Source of the DNA: Verrucomicrobiia bacterium
Lineage (GTDB): Bacteria > Verrucomicrobiota > Verrucomicrobiia > Limisphaerales > UBA1100
Assembly (NCBI GenBank): GCA_014239365.1
Contig: JAAZZB010000031.1
Coordinates: 1 to 64,000 of the forward strand
Direction: 5' to 3'
DNA length: 64,000 bases
Shown here: one piece after another, positions 1 to 8,904 of the stretch
How the letters are laid out: each line of letters begins with the position of its first letter
Position numbering within the stretch: the stretch's first letter is position 1
Notes under the pieces: generated by a model
The model's input: only the letters and a program-made list of their open reading frames with translations
Databases searched by the model: none
What the model was told of the DNA's origin: nothing
Program-made: the position numbers and the translations under genes

Positions 1-59
1 CAGGCGAAGACGAAATTGAAATCACCCCCCAAGGCGCTCTCATAAAACCCGGCAACTAA
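1..59 (+). CDS. C-terminal end of an unidentified protein (partial)
   Basis: An open frame enters from the left edge (first full codon at position 3) and stops at TAA 57-59. It encodes an acidic then neutral tail ending ALIKPGN. The stop lies a few bases before a palindromic repeat, which is where many genes in this window end. Eighteen residues are too few to name a family. The frame is judged coding from codon use and context only. Confidence 0.5.
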   Translation, partial: GEDEIEITPQGALIKPGN

Positions 60-66
60 TGAATGC

Positions 67-166
67 AGCCCGGGCCGCTGGCCCGGGCAGGGACACGCTT
101 CGCGTGTCCGTGGACGCGCACAGCGCGTCCCTACCGAAAACAACCCGGGCCAACGGCCCGGGCTAC
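67..166. repeat. Compound palindromic repeat (family 2 nested in family 1)
   Basis: The outer parts are GC-rich palindromes of the GCCCGGGCC type (68-88 and about 144-166, ending CGGGCTAC). Between them is a second family with two small hairpins, GGGACACGC/cgtgtcc and GGACGCGC/CGCGTCC (about 89-135). The same two families recur singly at 5701, 13868, 19378, 33369, 42171 and 46765. They are non-coding and probably form REP-like hairpins at the ends of transcripts. Confidence 0.85.
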
Positions 167-171
167 AGGGC

Positions 172-378
172 TCAGCGTTTTCCTTTGGGGACGTTCATGC
201 TCATGATGCTTGCGCCGTGGAAGACGACGCCGCAGCCGCCGGTGATGACGCGCTCGACGGGTTCGCCGGTTTCCGGATGCTTGGTGAGCGGCTTGTCTTT
301 CATCTTTTGCACCACTTCGAAGCGCTTGGATTTCTGGCCTTTTTTCTTGGGGATGGTTTGGTAAATGTAAGTGGGCAT
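172..378 (-). CDS. FmdB-like small regulatory protein without zinc cysteines
   Basis: This 68-residue protein begins MPTYIYQ and contains RFEVVQKM and ERVITGGCG. The pattern matches the FmdB/CxxC zinc-ribbon family, whose members start MPTYEYRC and have an F-x-V-x-Q-x-M segment followed by R-x-I-S-G-G. The usual CxxC pairs that hold zinc are missing; only one Cys remains, in GGCGV. The start at 378 was chosen because the family begins exactly there, although the frame stays open upstream. It lies between a repeat and tRNA-Phe, on the opposite strand to the tRNA. Family membership is fairly likely; the function of this cysteine-poor version is unknown. Confidence 0.7.
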   Translation of the reverse strand: MPTYIYQTIPKKKGQKSKRFEVVQKMKDKPLTKHPETGEPVERVITGGCGVVFHGASIMSMNVPKGKR

Positions 379-522
379 AGCGTTTGTGCGGGCGGGATTG
401 TACGGCCCGCGTGTGGCGGACGCAAGGCTTGGCCCGCTGAACAAAAGTGGAATGGGCTTGCTCGTGGGATTTTTTTGGGCATAGTGACCGGCCCGTTGGC
501 GCTGAAAGGTGCGGCGGCCTTT

Positions 523-598
<76 letters not shown>

Positions 599-702
599 TT
601 TTTTCACTCTAGTTTTCCCCTCGTGACACGGACGCGCGCTTGGCGTAAATTGCGGCGGGATGGGTTTCGAAAGTTCACAATGAGAACACTGGCAAGTTCG
701 CA

Positions 703-2166
703 ATGAAAACACTGCATCGGTATTTGCTGCGGGAGGTGCTGGCTACGCTGGTGCTGACGGTGGGGGTGTTCACGGCGGTGCTGCTGATGGGCAACGCGAT
801 GAAGGAGGTGCTGGCGCTGGTGGTGCGCGGGCAGGCTTCGCTGGCGGGCGTGGGCAAGGCGTTTGTGTTGCTGATTCCTTTCGTGATTTCGTTTTCGCTA
901 CCCATGGGTTTACTGACGGCGATGCTGTTGGTGTTCGGGCGGTTTAGTGCGGATCAGGAACTCACTGCGGCGCGGGCGGGCGGGGTGAGCTTGGTGAGCC
1001 TCGTGGCGCCGGTGTTGTTGCTGGCGGTGGTGTTCAGCGGGTTGAATGCGTGGATCAATCTTTCCATCGCTCCGCGCTGTCGCACGGCGTACAAGGAATT
1101 GGTTTATGACATGGCGCTGTCCAATCCCGCCAAGCTGCTTTCGGCGAATACGTTCGTTACCGAAGTGCCGGGCTACGTGATTTATATTGGCGAACTGGAG
1201 CCGGGCGCGGATGAGCAGCATTGGCACATGAAACGGATTTTGCTCAACCGCATTGAGGACGGCGAACTCATCCAACGCACGCGAGCCGCGCGCGGCGAGG
1301 TGAGTTATGATCCCAATAACAAACAATACCTCTTCCGCCTCATCAACGCGCAAGTCAACGTGCGCGCAGACAAACTCGGAACTGTATTCGGCGGCAAAGA
1401 CGAAGGCCCGGAACCGGAGCCGCAATCAACCACCAACTCAGTCGCCACCAACGCCACCAATGCAACTAACACAATCCCCGAAACGGAAACCGAAGAGGAA
1501 ACCGAAACGGAACCCAATCCTTTCCCTGATTCCCCTGAATGGATGCCGATGGCCGGCGGGGAAATTGTGCTGCCCATCACGCTGGCGGAGATCAGCAAGC
1601 AATCCTTCAAGCCCAAGCTCAGCTACCTCACCTTCAGCCAATTGCGCCGTGAAATGGATCGGCACGGCGAGATTATAAACATCGACCAAAACGGCTCCGT
1701 CGCGCTTGTCCATTACGCCACCATCGATGCGCCCGCGCCGGAAACCGAATTCCAAGTAACGCGCCACGGCAACCGCGTCGGCCGCGCGCGCATCACCCCC
1801 GACAAAACGTCAGCCCATCTGGTCGCCGAAATCACCGAGGGCACGCTGCATCCGGGCGACCGACTCGAGCTGGAACGCTCGCCGCTCAAGGTGCAGCTGC
1901 ACCGGCAAATTTCTTTTTCCTTCGCGGCCATCGGCTTCACGCTCGTGAGCATCCCGCTGGGCATCCGCGCGCACCGGCGCGAGACCACCGCCGGCATCGC
2001 GATGGCATTGGTTTTGATTTTGATTTATTACAGCTTCATTATCCTCGGGCAGGCGCTCGCCAACAAACCGCAATACTACCCGCACCTCATCGTGTGGATT
2101 CCTGTTTTTCTTTTTCAAGCCGCCGGCATGTGGATGCTCGCGCGCGCCAATCGTGGTAGTCAATAA
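703..2166 (+). CDS. LptF/LptG (YjgP/YjgQ) family permease
   Basis: This 487-residue inner-membrane protein has the LptF/G layout. It starts with the short N-terminal helix LHRYLLREVLATLVL, has two more membrane helices up to about residue 130, a large periplasmic beta-jellyroll region (about 140-385), and three C-terminal helices ending near WMLARANRG. In Gram-negative bacteria these permeases work with LptB to extract lipopolysaccharide and hand it to the periplasmic bridge. The periplasmic part carries a low-complexity Asn/Thr/Glu insert (about residues 240-275, with VATNATNATN). Its TAA is followed directly by the ATG of the FHA gene, so the two are probably co-transcribed. Whether it is LptF or LptG cannot be told from sequence alone. 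Confidence 0.9.
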   Translation: MKTLHRYLLREVLATLVLTVGVFTAVLLMGNAMKEVLALVVRGQASLAGVGKAFVLLIPFVISFSLPMGLLTAMLLVFGRFSADQELTAARAGGVSLVSLVAPVLLLAVVFSGLNAWINLSIAPRCRTAYKELVYDMALSNPAKLLSANTFVTEVPGYVIYIGELEPGADEQHWHMKRILLNRIEDGELIQRTRAARGEVSYDPNNKQYLFRLINAQVNVRADKLGTVFGGKDEGPEPEPQSTTNSVATNATNATNTIPETETEEETETEPNPFPDSPEWMPMAGGEIVLPITLAEISKQSFKPKLSYLTFSQLRREMDRHGEIINIDQNGSVALVHYATIDAPAPETEFQVTRHGNRVGRARITPDKTSAHLVAEITEGTLHPGDRLELERSPLKVQLHRQISFSFAAIGFTLVSIPLGIRAHRRETTAGIAMALVLILIYYSFIILGQALANKPQYYPHLIVWIPVFLFQAAGMWMLARANRGSQ

Positions 2167-2586
2167 ATGCAAACTCCCGAAACCAGTCCGCCTTGCCTCG
2201 CGCAGTTGCAGTTTCTCACCGGCCAGCCGCACCGGCATTATATTTGGGCCGATCAATTTCCTGTGCGCCTCGGCCGCAGCAGCGATTGCGCGTTGCGTAT
2301 TGAAGAGGAGGGCGTGTGGGATCAGCACGTGGCGATTGAGCTGGATGACGAAAATCGTTTTCAATTGAAGCGCGTATCTGATGCCGGCGTGATGATCAAT
2401 GACGAGCCGATGACCGAAAATCAACCGCTGGCCAACGGCGATGTGCTCGCGATTGGCTCGGTGAAGCTGCAATTTTGGCTCGGCACCGTGCAGCAGCAAC
2501 GGCTCTCCACGCGTGAAGCGGCGGTGTGGGCGCTGCTGGCGGCGGTCACCGCGGTGCAGGTTTGCCTGCTGTTATGGCTTAAGTGA
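2167..2586 (+). CDS. FHA-domain protein with C-terminal membrane helix
   Basis: This 139-residue protein carries a forkhead-associated domain. It has the core G-R-S motif (RLGRSSDC, about residues 35-42), the downstream QHVAIELDD strand in place of the usual S-x-x-H, and the N-G-D motif (PLANGDVLAIG). FHA domains bind phosphothreonine peptides. A hydrophobic segment at the extreme C-terminus (VWALLAAVTAVQVCLLLWL) should anchor it with the FHA domain facing the cytoplasm. It starts at the base after the permease stop and ends just before accA, so it is probably part of that operon. No kinase is visible nearby, so its partner is unknown. Confidence 0.85.
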   Translation: MQTPETSPPCLAQLQFLTGQPHRHYIWADQFPVRLGRSSDCALRIEEEGVWDQHVAIELDDENRFQLKRVSDAGVMINDEPMTENQPLANGDVLAIGSVKLQFWLGTVQQQRLSTREAAVWALLAAVTAVQVCLLLWLK

Positions 2587-2636
2587 GCAGCCTTGCGTCT
2601 TGCGAATTGGACGCCTCCCCGTTATCCTCCACGCGA

Positions 2637-3599
2637 ATGAAGCACCTGCTCGATTTCGAGAAACCGTATATTGACCTCCAACAAAAATTGGAGGGCCTGC
2701 GCGAACAACCCGAGGAAACTAATCTCGGGATGGATATCGATCAGGAAATTCGCCAGCTTGAAGATAAAATCGCGGCCAAGAAAAAAGAACTCTACGCCAA
2801 CCTCACCGCGTGGCAACGCGTTCAGCTCGCGCGCCATCCCAAGCGGCCGTACTCGCTCGATTACATCAACCGCACGTTCAGCGGCTTTTCTGAACTGCAC
2901 GGCGACCGATTGTTTCAAGACGACCACGCGATCGTGGCCGGCTTCGCCAAGCTGGGCGAACAACGCGTGATGGTCGTCGGCACGCAAAAGGGCCGCGACA
3001 CCAAAGAAAACATCAAACGCAATTTCGGCTGCGCGCATCCCGAAGGCTACCGCAAAGCGCTGCGGCTGATGGGGATGGCCGATCGCTTCGGGCTGCCGAT
3101 CATCACGCTTATCGACACCACCGGCGCATACCCCGGCGTGGCCGCCGAGGAACGCCACATCGCCAAGGCCATCGCCATTAACCTACGCGAGATGGCGCTG
3201 TTCAAGGTGCCGATGATTTCCGTGGTCATCGGCGAAGGCGGCAGCGGCGGCGCGTTGGGCATCGGCGTGAGCGACCGCACTTTGATTTTGGAGAACGCGT
3301 ATTATTCCGTCATCAGCCCCGAAGGCTGCGCGGCGATTTTGTGGAAAGATCGCGCCGCCGCGCCGCAAGCCGCCGAGGCGCTCAAGATCACCGCGCACGA
3401 TTTGCTGGAGCTGGAGCTAGTGGATGAAGTCGTGCCCGAACCTTTCGGCGGCGCCCACAACGATGTCGATGCGATGGCCGATACCTTACGCGAGGTGCTC
3501 GTCACCAACCTTCAGGCGTTGCAAAAAATTGATCCCGCGACGCGCCTGAAACAGCGCTACGCAAAATATCGCCGCTTCGGCAAGTTCATCGAAGGCTGA
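2637..3599 (+). CDS. accA: Acetyl-CoA carboxylase carboxyltransferase subunit alpha
   Basis: This 320-residue protein is collinear with bacterial AccA. It opens with LLDFEKPYIDLQQKLEGL, has the coiled N-terminal helices, then HPKRPYSLDYI and the crotonase-type core with LIDTTGAYPG and GEGGSGGALGIG. It transfers the carboxyl group from carboxybiotin to acetyl-CoA to make malonyl-CoA, the first step of fatty-acid synthesis, as an alpha2beta2 complex with AccD. A GTG at 2583 is also in frame, but ATG 2637 gives the usual family start and length. The stop is three bases before manA. Confidence 0.96.
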   Translation: MKHLLDFEKPYIDLQQKLEGLREQPEETNLGMDIDQEIRQLEDKIAAKKKELYANLTAWQRVQLARHPKRPYSLDYINRTFSGFSELHGDRLFQDDHAIVAGFAKLGEQRVMVVGTQKGRDTKENIKRNFGCAHPEGYRKALRLMGMADRFGLPIITLIDTTGAYPGVAAEERHIAKAIAINLREMALFKVPMISVVIGEGGSGGALGIGVSDRTLILENAYYSVISPEGCAAILWKDRAAAPQAAEALKITAHDLLELELVDEVVPEPFGGAHNDVDAMADTLREVLVTNLQALQKIDPATRLKQRYAKYRRFGKFIEG

Positions 3600-3602
3600 G
3601 CG

Positions 3603-4571
3603 ATGCTCTATCCGCTCACCTTCGAGCCCATCTTTCAGGAACGCGTCTGGGGCGGGCGCCGCCTCGAAACGCTTTTCGGCAAATCACTGCCGCCCGGCCA
3701 ATCCATCGGCGAATCCTGGGAAATCGCCGACCGCCCCGGCACCGCCAGCGTCATCGCCAATGGCCCGCTCGCGGGGCACGATCTCCGCTGGCTAATGCAA
3801 AACCACGCCGACGCATTGCTAGGCGATCTGCCGCACAATGGCCGCTTCCCGTGGCTCGCCAAATTACTCGATGCCCAAGCCGATCTTTCCGTGCAGGTGC
3901 ATCCACCCGCCGCCGTGGCCGCGCAGCTTGGCGGCGATCCCAAAACCGAAGCGTGGTATGTAAGCCACGCCGAAGCCGATGCCCGCTTCATCGCCGGATC
4001 GCGCCCGGGCGTAACGCGCGAAAAATTTGAGGCACAACTCGGCACCGTCGATTTTCCACTGTGCCTCAATGAACTGCCCGTGACCGCGGGCGACGCGATG
4101 TTTCTGCCCAGCGGACGACTGCACGCGCTGGGCGCAGGCACGGTGGTGTTTGAAATCCAGCAAAACTCCGACACCACCTACCGCCTGTACGATTGGAACC
4201 GAACCGGCCTCGACGGGCAACCGCGCGAACTGCACCTCGCCGAGGCGCTGCAGTGCATTGATTTTGATGTAGTCAAACCGCGGCTTCATCCGCGCGATTA
4301 TCATCCGGCCAATGGCCACACCACTCGTCTCGTGGCGGTGGCCCCGAAAATTTTTCTGATCGAACACATCCAAATGGAAACCGATGCGGCCATTGTGCTG
4401 CCCGGCAAAGGCGTGCGAATCATCGCCGTGACCGATGGCCGCCTCACGCTCGATGGCGCGGGCGAAACGCTCGTGCTCAACCCCGGCCAATTCGCGCTTG
4501 TGCCCGCTTGTCTGGAAACCACCGCCGCGCGAGGCGTGGATGCGCAGTTCCTGCTCACCCGATCCGCATGA
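3603..4571 (+). CDS. manA: Class I mannose-6-phosphate isomerase
   Basis: This 322-residue protein is of the short (Bacillus-type) ManA form. It begins LTFEPIFQERVWGGRRLE and has the metal-site segment VQVHPP, the ETWY-like KTEAWYV, and the cupin motif SGRLHALGAG with E-I-Q-QNSDTTYRLYDW. It interconverts fructose-6-phosphate and mannose-6-phosphate using a divalent metal, feeding sugar-nucleotide synthesis or mannose catabolism. It follows accA after three bases, and its TGA overlaps the ATG of the next gene. Confidence 0.94.
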   Translation: MLYPLTFEPIFQERVWGGRRLETLFGKSLPPGQSIGESWEIADRPGTASVIANGPLAGHDLRWLMQNHADALLGDLPHNGRFPWLAKLLDAQADLSVQVHPPAAVAAQLGGDPKTEAWYVSHAEADARFIAGSRPGVTREKFEAQLGTVDFPLCLNELPVTAGDAMFLPSGRLHALGAGTVVFEIQQNSDTTYRLYDWNRTGLDGQPRELHLAEALQCIDFDVVKPRLHPRDYHPANGHTTRLVAVAPKIFLIEHIQMETDAAIVLPGKGVRIIAVTDGRLTLDGAGETLVLNPGQFALVPACLETTAARGVDAQFLLTRSA

Positions 4572-5038
4572 CCCCAATGGAACCCGAAGAACCCAAAAAA
4601 CCTGTGCGCGGTTTCATCCATCAATTTGTGGTGGGCACGCTGGCAGTTTTGGTGGCGGTGCATTTGGTGCCGGGGATTGAATATGAAAAGTCGGTTGATT
4701 TGCTGCTGGCCGCGCTGGTGCTGGGCGCGCTGAACGCATTCCTGCGCCCACTGCTGCTGCTGGGTTGTTTGCCGCTGCTGATTCTTTCGCTGGGATTTTT
4801 CCTATTGGTCATCAACGCCGGTCTGCTGATGCTCACCGGCGAGTTGGTGGATGGCTTTTCGGTGAAATGGTTTTGGCCGGCGTTTTGGGGTGCGCTGATT
4901 ATTTCAATCGTCACGCTCATCGCCAACACGCTCACTGGAAACGGCCAATCAAAATTTCATTATCATCGCGGAAAACAAGCTAAAAAAAAATCCGGCTACG
5001 ACCACGATGATGACGACGGCCCGGTGATTGATGTGTGA
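4568..5038 (+). CDS. Phage-holin-4-like (PF04020-type) membrane protein
   Basis: This is a 156-residue membrane protein with four hydrophobic segments: about 17-32, 39-58 including ALVLGALNAFLRP, 62-85, and 105-125. The N-A-x-x-RP motif and overall spacing match the four-helix family named after mycobacterial phage holins. These are common chromosomal proteins with no established lysis role. The C-terminus is charged, with a Lys run and then an Asp run. ATG 4568 overlaps the manA stop (ATGA), suggesting translational coupling; ATG 4577 is an alternative start. Confidence 0.8.
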   Translation: MTPMEPEEPKKPVRGFIHQFVVGTLAVLVAVHLVPGIEYEKSVDLLLAALVLGALNAFLRPLLLLGCLPLLILSLGFFLLVINAGLLMLTGELVDGFSVKWFWPAFWGALIISIVTLIANTLTGNGQSKFHYHRGKQAKKKSGYDHDDDDGPVIDV

Positions 5039-5046
5039 GCAAGAAG

Positions 5047-5667
5047 TTAGGAGGAAGCAGTGAGAAGTTGGAATGAAGCTCGCAACGTCGGCTTGCCTTC
5101 GTCATTCCATTGGCGCTCGAATTCGGTGGTAAGCGCGGCCAATTCCTTTGGCGTTTCGGTGGATGCAAAATTTTTGGCGGGCGCGAAGGATTCCTGCATT
5201 TGCTGAAAATAATCGGGGTCGTCCGTGCGGAGATGGACGATGCCTTGTGGCGCAAGAATGCGCCGGGCCAACTCGGGAAAATGTTCGTCAATGAGCCGGT
5301 GGCGGCGGTGTTTGTCTTTGGGCCACGGATCGGGAAAATAAATGTGGATCGCATCGAAGGCATTCGCGGGCAAAAGGTGTTGAAGCACGTAGCGCGCTTC
5401 GATGCGAAGGAGGCGGAGGTTGGTGAGGTTGGCGCGCGTTCCTTTTTTTTCCAGCTTACGAATGCGGCCGAGCAGGCGCTCAATGCCGATAAAATTTTTT
5501 CCCGGATGCCGCGTGGCCCATTCCAAAAGAAACCCGCCATCCCCACAGCCAATTTCCAATTCGGCCGGTTGGGATTCTTTAGATGTGGGGAATAGTTTCT
5601 CCAGCCGCAACGGTTCGGTCACGGATTCGAATTCGTGCAAAAGATTGATTGGGGACGTTGATGTCAT
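5047..5667 (-). CDS. trmB: tRNA (guanine-N7-)-methyltransferase
   Basis: This 206-residue protein is a class I SAM methyltransferase of the TrmB family. It has the SAM-binding LEIGCGDGGFL, then NFIGIER and the diagnostic HIYFPDPWPKDKHRRHRL, with the C-terminal FERQWNDEGKP segment. It methylates G46 of tRNAs at N7 in the cytoplasm. It is convergent with the holin-like gene, with eight bases between stops, and is preceded by a palindromic repeat at 5701. Confidence 0.95.
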   Translation of the reverse strand: MTSTSPINLLHEFESVTEPLRLEKLFPTSKESQPAELEIGCGDGGFLLEWATRHPGKNFIGIERLLGRIRKLEKKGTRANLTNLRLLRIEARYVLQHLLPANAFDAIHIYFPDPWPKDKHRRHRLIDEHFPELARRILAPQGIVHLRTDDPDYFQQMQESFAPAKNFASTETPKELAALTTEFERQWNDEGKPTLRASFQLLTASS

Positions 5668-5700
5668 CGGTTCTATCTCCTTTACATCGACTTGCTCAAT

Positions 5701-5734
5701 GTAGCCCGGACCGGTGGTCCGGGGCCCGGGCTAC
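5701..5734. repeat. Family 1 palindromic repeat (GTAGCCCGG...CCGGGCTAC)
   Basis: This is a compact 34-bp copy bounded by GTAG and CTAC. It sits between the end of the FIST gene and the start of trmB, both on the minus strand. It may end the FIST transcript. Confidence 0.85.
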
Positions 5735-5748
5735 AGTTGAAATCAAAC

Positions 5749-6948
5749 TCATTGTGATTCCGCGTCTGCGCCGACGAATAGGGCGAGGGAGGCAGTGTAG
5801 CCGTGGAGGAAATTGTCGTTGCCGATGGGGCCGATTTCGCCGTTGCAGAAAAATCCGCTAAGGCCGATGTCGCCGAGGTGATGTTGCACAAGACCGGCAT
5901 CGTGGTCGGAGGCGCCAAATAAATTTTTGCCGCGCCCGGTGCAGCAGCAAAGGCAGCCGCCGTACACGGGATTGCCGTTGAGCGATTCGCCGGTGCGATG
6001 CATCAGCTCGTCCATATCCTCGCCGGCGGCACGGGCGTCGCGGCGTTGAAATTGGAGTGTTTGCCCGACCCTCACCGCACCGCCCACAGCGATGCTGCCG
6101 GTGTCGGGATCTGCGCCGATGAGATTGCGGATGAGGAAATCGCCGCGATGAAATTCTTCCACGTATTCGTTGACCACCAAACCCACGAATAAATTTTTGC
6201 GGGTTTTTTCTTTGTCGCTGTCGCTCAGGTGTTCAAATGTTTCGGTGAGCACTTCGTAAGCGGGACGATTACCAATCTCGAAAATAATATTTTGTTCAAC
6301 GCGCGTGATCGTCCACGTTTCGCCGATCGGCGTGCAGCCTTGCGAGATCACGCTTTGTAACGCCACGCCGCCGCCCACGCTGAGCGCCACGCCGCCTTCC
6401 TCGTAGACGTCGCCGTTGAGATACACTTGCGAAGTTTGATCGGCCAACGTGCCGCTTGAGAATCCACCGATCACCGGCTTGCCGGGCCACGAAGCGTTCC
6501 ATTGCGGCAACCACGCCTCGGCGTTGAGGTGGAACGGATCCACAAAGGTCAACCAACCGTTGGTGTCGGTGACGCCGGTGACTTCGGGCCAGTAGTCCGG
6601 GCTGTCGGCTTCCTCCACTTGGGCTTGGGTGAAGTGCAGCGCATCGAGTTTCGCGCCGGGCAAATGATGGAGGGCGAGGGTGAGGCCGGGATCCTGTTCC
6701 ACCTCGCACGCGTTGGCCACTAAGCCGCCGCCGGAACAGCCGACGAGCAAGGGGATGCGCGCGTGCACGCGGAGAATTTCCAGCAGCTCAACGGCTTGCC
6801 CAAAAAATTGCGGCGAAGTAAACACAAGCCCGAGCGACACTTCATCGCCGGGAAAATTCTCGCGCAGTTCCGCAGCCCAATCTTCGAGGGCGTCTACGTC
6901 GAACGCGCCCTCATAATGGGCGGCGATGGAATAGCCGGATTCGGGCAT
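5749..6948 (-). CDS. FIST N/FIST C sensory-domain protein
   Basis: This 399-residue protein matches FIST proteins. The N-terminal half contains VSLGLVFTSPQFF and the ligand-pocket-like LLVGCSGGGLVA (about residues 65-77). The C-terminal half contains NLFVGLVVNEYVEEF, DFLIRNLIGADPDTGSIAVGG and GGCLCCCTGRG. FIST domains are predicted small-molecule sensors, often linked to signalling; no output domain is fused here. It lies three bases downstream of recA on the same strand, which may only reflect a shared transcript. The run of cysteines CLCCC near residue 362 is typical of the family. Confidence 0.85.
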   Translation of the reverse strand: MPESGYSIAAHYEGAFDVDALEDWAAELRENFPGDEVSLGLVFTSPQFFGQAVELLEILRVHARIPLLVGCSGGGLVANACEVEQDPGLTLALHHLPGAKLDALHFTQAQVEEADSPDYWPEVTGVTDTNGWLTFVDPFHLNAEAWLPQWNASWPGKPVIGGFSSGTLADQTSQVYLNGDVYEEGGVALSVGGGVALQSVISQGCTPIGETWTITRVEQNIIFEIGNRPAYEVLTETFEHLSDSDKEKTRKNLFVGLVVNEYVEEFHRGDFLIRNLIGADPDTGSIAVGGAVRVGQTLQFQRRDARAAGEDMDELMHRTGESLNGNPVYGGCLCCCTGRGKNLFGASDHDAGLVQHHLGDIGLSGFFCNGEIGPIGNDNFLHGYTASLALFVGADAESQ

Positions 6949-6951
6949 CGG

Positions 6952-8076
6952 TTATCCGGCCGCCACGGCCTCGGCGGGCTCTGCCACTTCAGCGGCGGGA
7001 GTTTCCTTTTTGGTTTCCTTGGCTTCTTTGGGTTCTTTGGGTTCGACTCCGTTTTTCTTGTCCATGATTTGTTGTACGATTTGCGCGCACAACTCCGGCT
7101 TGTCCACCAGCGTTCTCTGCGCGGCGGCCACGCCTTGGCCGATGAGTTCGCCGTCGTGCTGGATCCACGCGCCTTTTTTGCCGAGCACCCCAAAGCGCAG
7201 GCCGGCGTCAATGACGCTGCCTTCGTAGTTGATGCCTTGGTTGTACATGATGTCAAACTCGGCCTCGGCGAAGGGCGGGGCGACTTTGTTTTTGACGATC
7301 TTCGTTTTCACGTGGTTACCAATGACTTGGCCGGTGGAATCTTTGAGTGCCTCGCGGCGGCGGATGTCGATGCGCACGCTGGCATAAAACTTCAGCGCTT
7401 TGCCGCCGGAAGTCACTTCGGGGCTGCCGAACATCACGCCCACTTTTTCGCGCAATTGGTTTGTGAAAATGCAGGTGGTCTTGGCCTTGTTCATAATGGC
7501 GGCGAGCTTGCGGAGGGCTTGGCTCATGAGCCGCGCTTGCATGCCCATCGTGGCCATTCCCATATCGCCTTCGAGCTCGGCCTTGGGGACGAGCGCGGCA
7601 ACGGAGTCGATAATGATGACATCCAACGAGCCGGAACGCGCGAGGGTTTCGCAAATGGTGAGCGCTTCCTCGCCGCTATCGGGCTGGGAAACGAGGAGGT
7701 CATCGAGATTTACGCCGAGCTTTTTGGCGTACTTAGGATCGAGCGCGTGCTCGGCATCAATGAAGGCGCACAAGCCGCCGGCCTTTTGGGCGTTGGCGAC
7801 GACGTGCAACATCACCGTAGTTTTGCCGGAGGATTCCGGGCCGTAAATTTCCACGATGCGTCCCTTGGGCACGCCGCCAATGCCGAGGGCGAGATCGAGC
7901 GAAAGCGCGCCGGTGGAAATGGACTCGATGTTGTTTTGCGCCTGAGCACTGCCGAGCCGCATGATGCTGCCTTCACCGTAAGTTTTGGTGATTTGGGCCA
8001 TCGCATCGTCGAGATTGCGTTGTTTAACTTCACCGTTGTCGGTGGACTTCTTGGTTGTCTTTTCTGCTTTTGCCAT
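6952..8076 (-). CDS. recA: Recombinase RecA
   Basis: This 374-residue protein is full-length RecA. It has the N-terminal [19 protein letters not shown], Walker [10 protein letters not shown], Walker [11 protein letters not shown], the L1/L2 region [10 protein letters not shown] and [14 protein letters not shown], and the [10 protein letters not shown] segment. It forms the ATP-dependent filament for homologous recombination and SOS induction. The C-terminal tail is extended and rich in Lys/Glu/Pro/Ala ([12 protein letters not shown]). A good ribosome site (GGAGG) lies about 8 bases before the ATG. No clear LexA box was recognised upstream. Confidence 0.98.
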   Translation of the reverse strand: MAKAEKTTKKSTDNGEVKQRNLDDAMAQITKTYGEGSIMRLGSAQAQNNIESISTGALSLDLALGIGGVPKGRIVEIYGPESSGKTTVMLHVVANAQKAGGLCAFIDAEHALDPKYAKKLGVNLDDLLVSQPDSGEEALTICETLARSGSLDVIIIDSVAALVPKAELEGDMGMATMGMQARLMSQALRKLAAIMNKAKTTCIFTNQLREKVGVMFGSPEVTSGGKALKFYASVRIDIRRREALKDSTGQVIGNHVKTKIVKNKVAPPFAEAEFDIMYNQGINYEGSVIDAGLRFGVLGKKGAWIQHDGELIGQGVAAAQRTLVDKPELCAQIVQQIMDKKNGVEPKEPKEAKETKKETPAAEVAEPAEAVAAG

Positions 8077-8201
8077 AATTTATTTTCCTCCAGTTGTGGG
8101 CGTGCTGTTCAGGCAGCTTGCGCCCGGGTTGCTTGTTCGGCAAGCCCTTGTTTTTCCCAAAGGCTTGATTCGATGGCCCGCCGCTGTTTAGGGTCGCGGC
8201 C

Positions 8202-8504
8202 ATGTTTTCGCACGTTGTCATTTTTTGGACCAAACCCGAGGTGGCCGATGCCACGGAAAAACTGCTCGCCGGTGCAGAGGAATATCTTAAGGACATCCCC
8301 GGCGTACGGCATTATCACTGCGGCGCGATGGCCGGCAGCCATCGGGATGTGGTGGATCAAACTTATCAAGTGGCGCTGAATTTGGTGTTTGATGACCAAG
8401 CCACGCAGGATATTTACCAGGAACACCCGCGCCACGTGGAGTTTGTGGAAAAAGTTTTCAAGCCCAACTGCGCCCGCGTGGTGGTGTACGATTTCGAGGG
8501 CTAA
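8202..8504 (+). CDS. Dabb (stress-responsive A/B barrel) domain protein
   Basis: This 100-residue single-domain protein begins MFSHVVIFWTKPE and contains IPGVRHYHCG and YQVALNLVFDDQATQDIYQEHPRHVEFVEK, ending ARVVVYDFE. This order fits the Dabb ferredoxin-like fold, which usually dimerises. The biochemical role of bacterial members is mostly unknown. It is divergent from recA and upstream of tRNA-Gly. Confidence 0.88.
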   Translation: MFSHVVIFWTKPEVADATEKLLAGAEEYLKDIPGVRHYHCGAMAGSHRDVVDQTYQVALNLVFDDQATQDIYQEHPRHVEFVEKVFKPNCARVVVYDFEG

Positions 8505-8570
8505 ATCCCGCCCGCCAAATATCCGCTTGCCAAAGCTGCCCTGCATCGGGATACTCCGCCCTTCACGGAT

Positions 8571-8646
8571 GCGAGTGTAGCTCAATTGGTAGAGCATCTG
8601 CTTGCCATGCAGAAGGTTGTGAGTTCGACCCTCATCACTCGCTCCA
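8571..8646 (+). tRNA. tRNA-Gly (anticodon GCC)
   Basis: A full cloverleaf can be drawn. The acceptor GCGAGTG pairs with CACTCGC. The D-arm is AGCTCAATTGGTAGAGC. The anticodon stem CTGC/GCAG closes a loop reading TTGCCAT, giving anticodon GCC. The T-arm contains GAGTTCGACCCTC, and the 3' end is an encoded TCCA (8643-8646). Confidence 0.97.
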
Positions 8647-8732
8647 TTTTCTTTCGCTGTTTTCGTCCTGCAAAACATCACGGAAACAGCTTAGCACAAG
8701 GAAGGGACATTGGTTGTCCTACTAGAAAATTT

Positions 8733-8850
8733 CCAAGGCCCAATGACCAAACCCCAAGGAATGCCCAAGCCCCAAGAATGGGTGGTAGGATTGGGCCTTG
8801 GGATTTGAGTTTTCCTTGGGTCTTGGGTTTTGGTCATTGGTCATTCCAAA
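8733..8850. repeat. Family 7 repeat (CCAATGACCAA...TTGGTCATTGG)
   Basis: This is a long imperfect inverted repeat. The left part contains CCCAATGACCAAACCCCAAGG and related words; the right part contains their complements (CCTTGGGTCTTGGG, TTTTGGTCATTGG). The same words recur at 34608-34695 and 43328-43380. It fills most of the interval between tRNA-Gly and the next small gene. No coding function is evident. Confidence 0.75.
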
Positions 8851-8904
8851 CTTGATCATCCCAAAATCCTTCCCCTTTCTCATCCAATATGCTCCACTTC
8901 ACCG

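Noticed and set aside
8077..8201. LexA/SOS box upstream of recA
   Set aside because: No palindrome resembling a known LexA box could be found by eye in the gap to the divergent gene.
6763..8379. 538-codon open frame on the plus strand opposite recA
   Set aside because: It lies antisense to recA and FIST. The product is His/Phe/Gly-rich and matches no family; long antisense frames are expected in GC-rich DNA.
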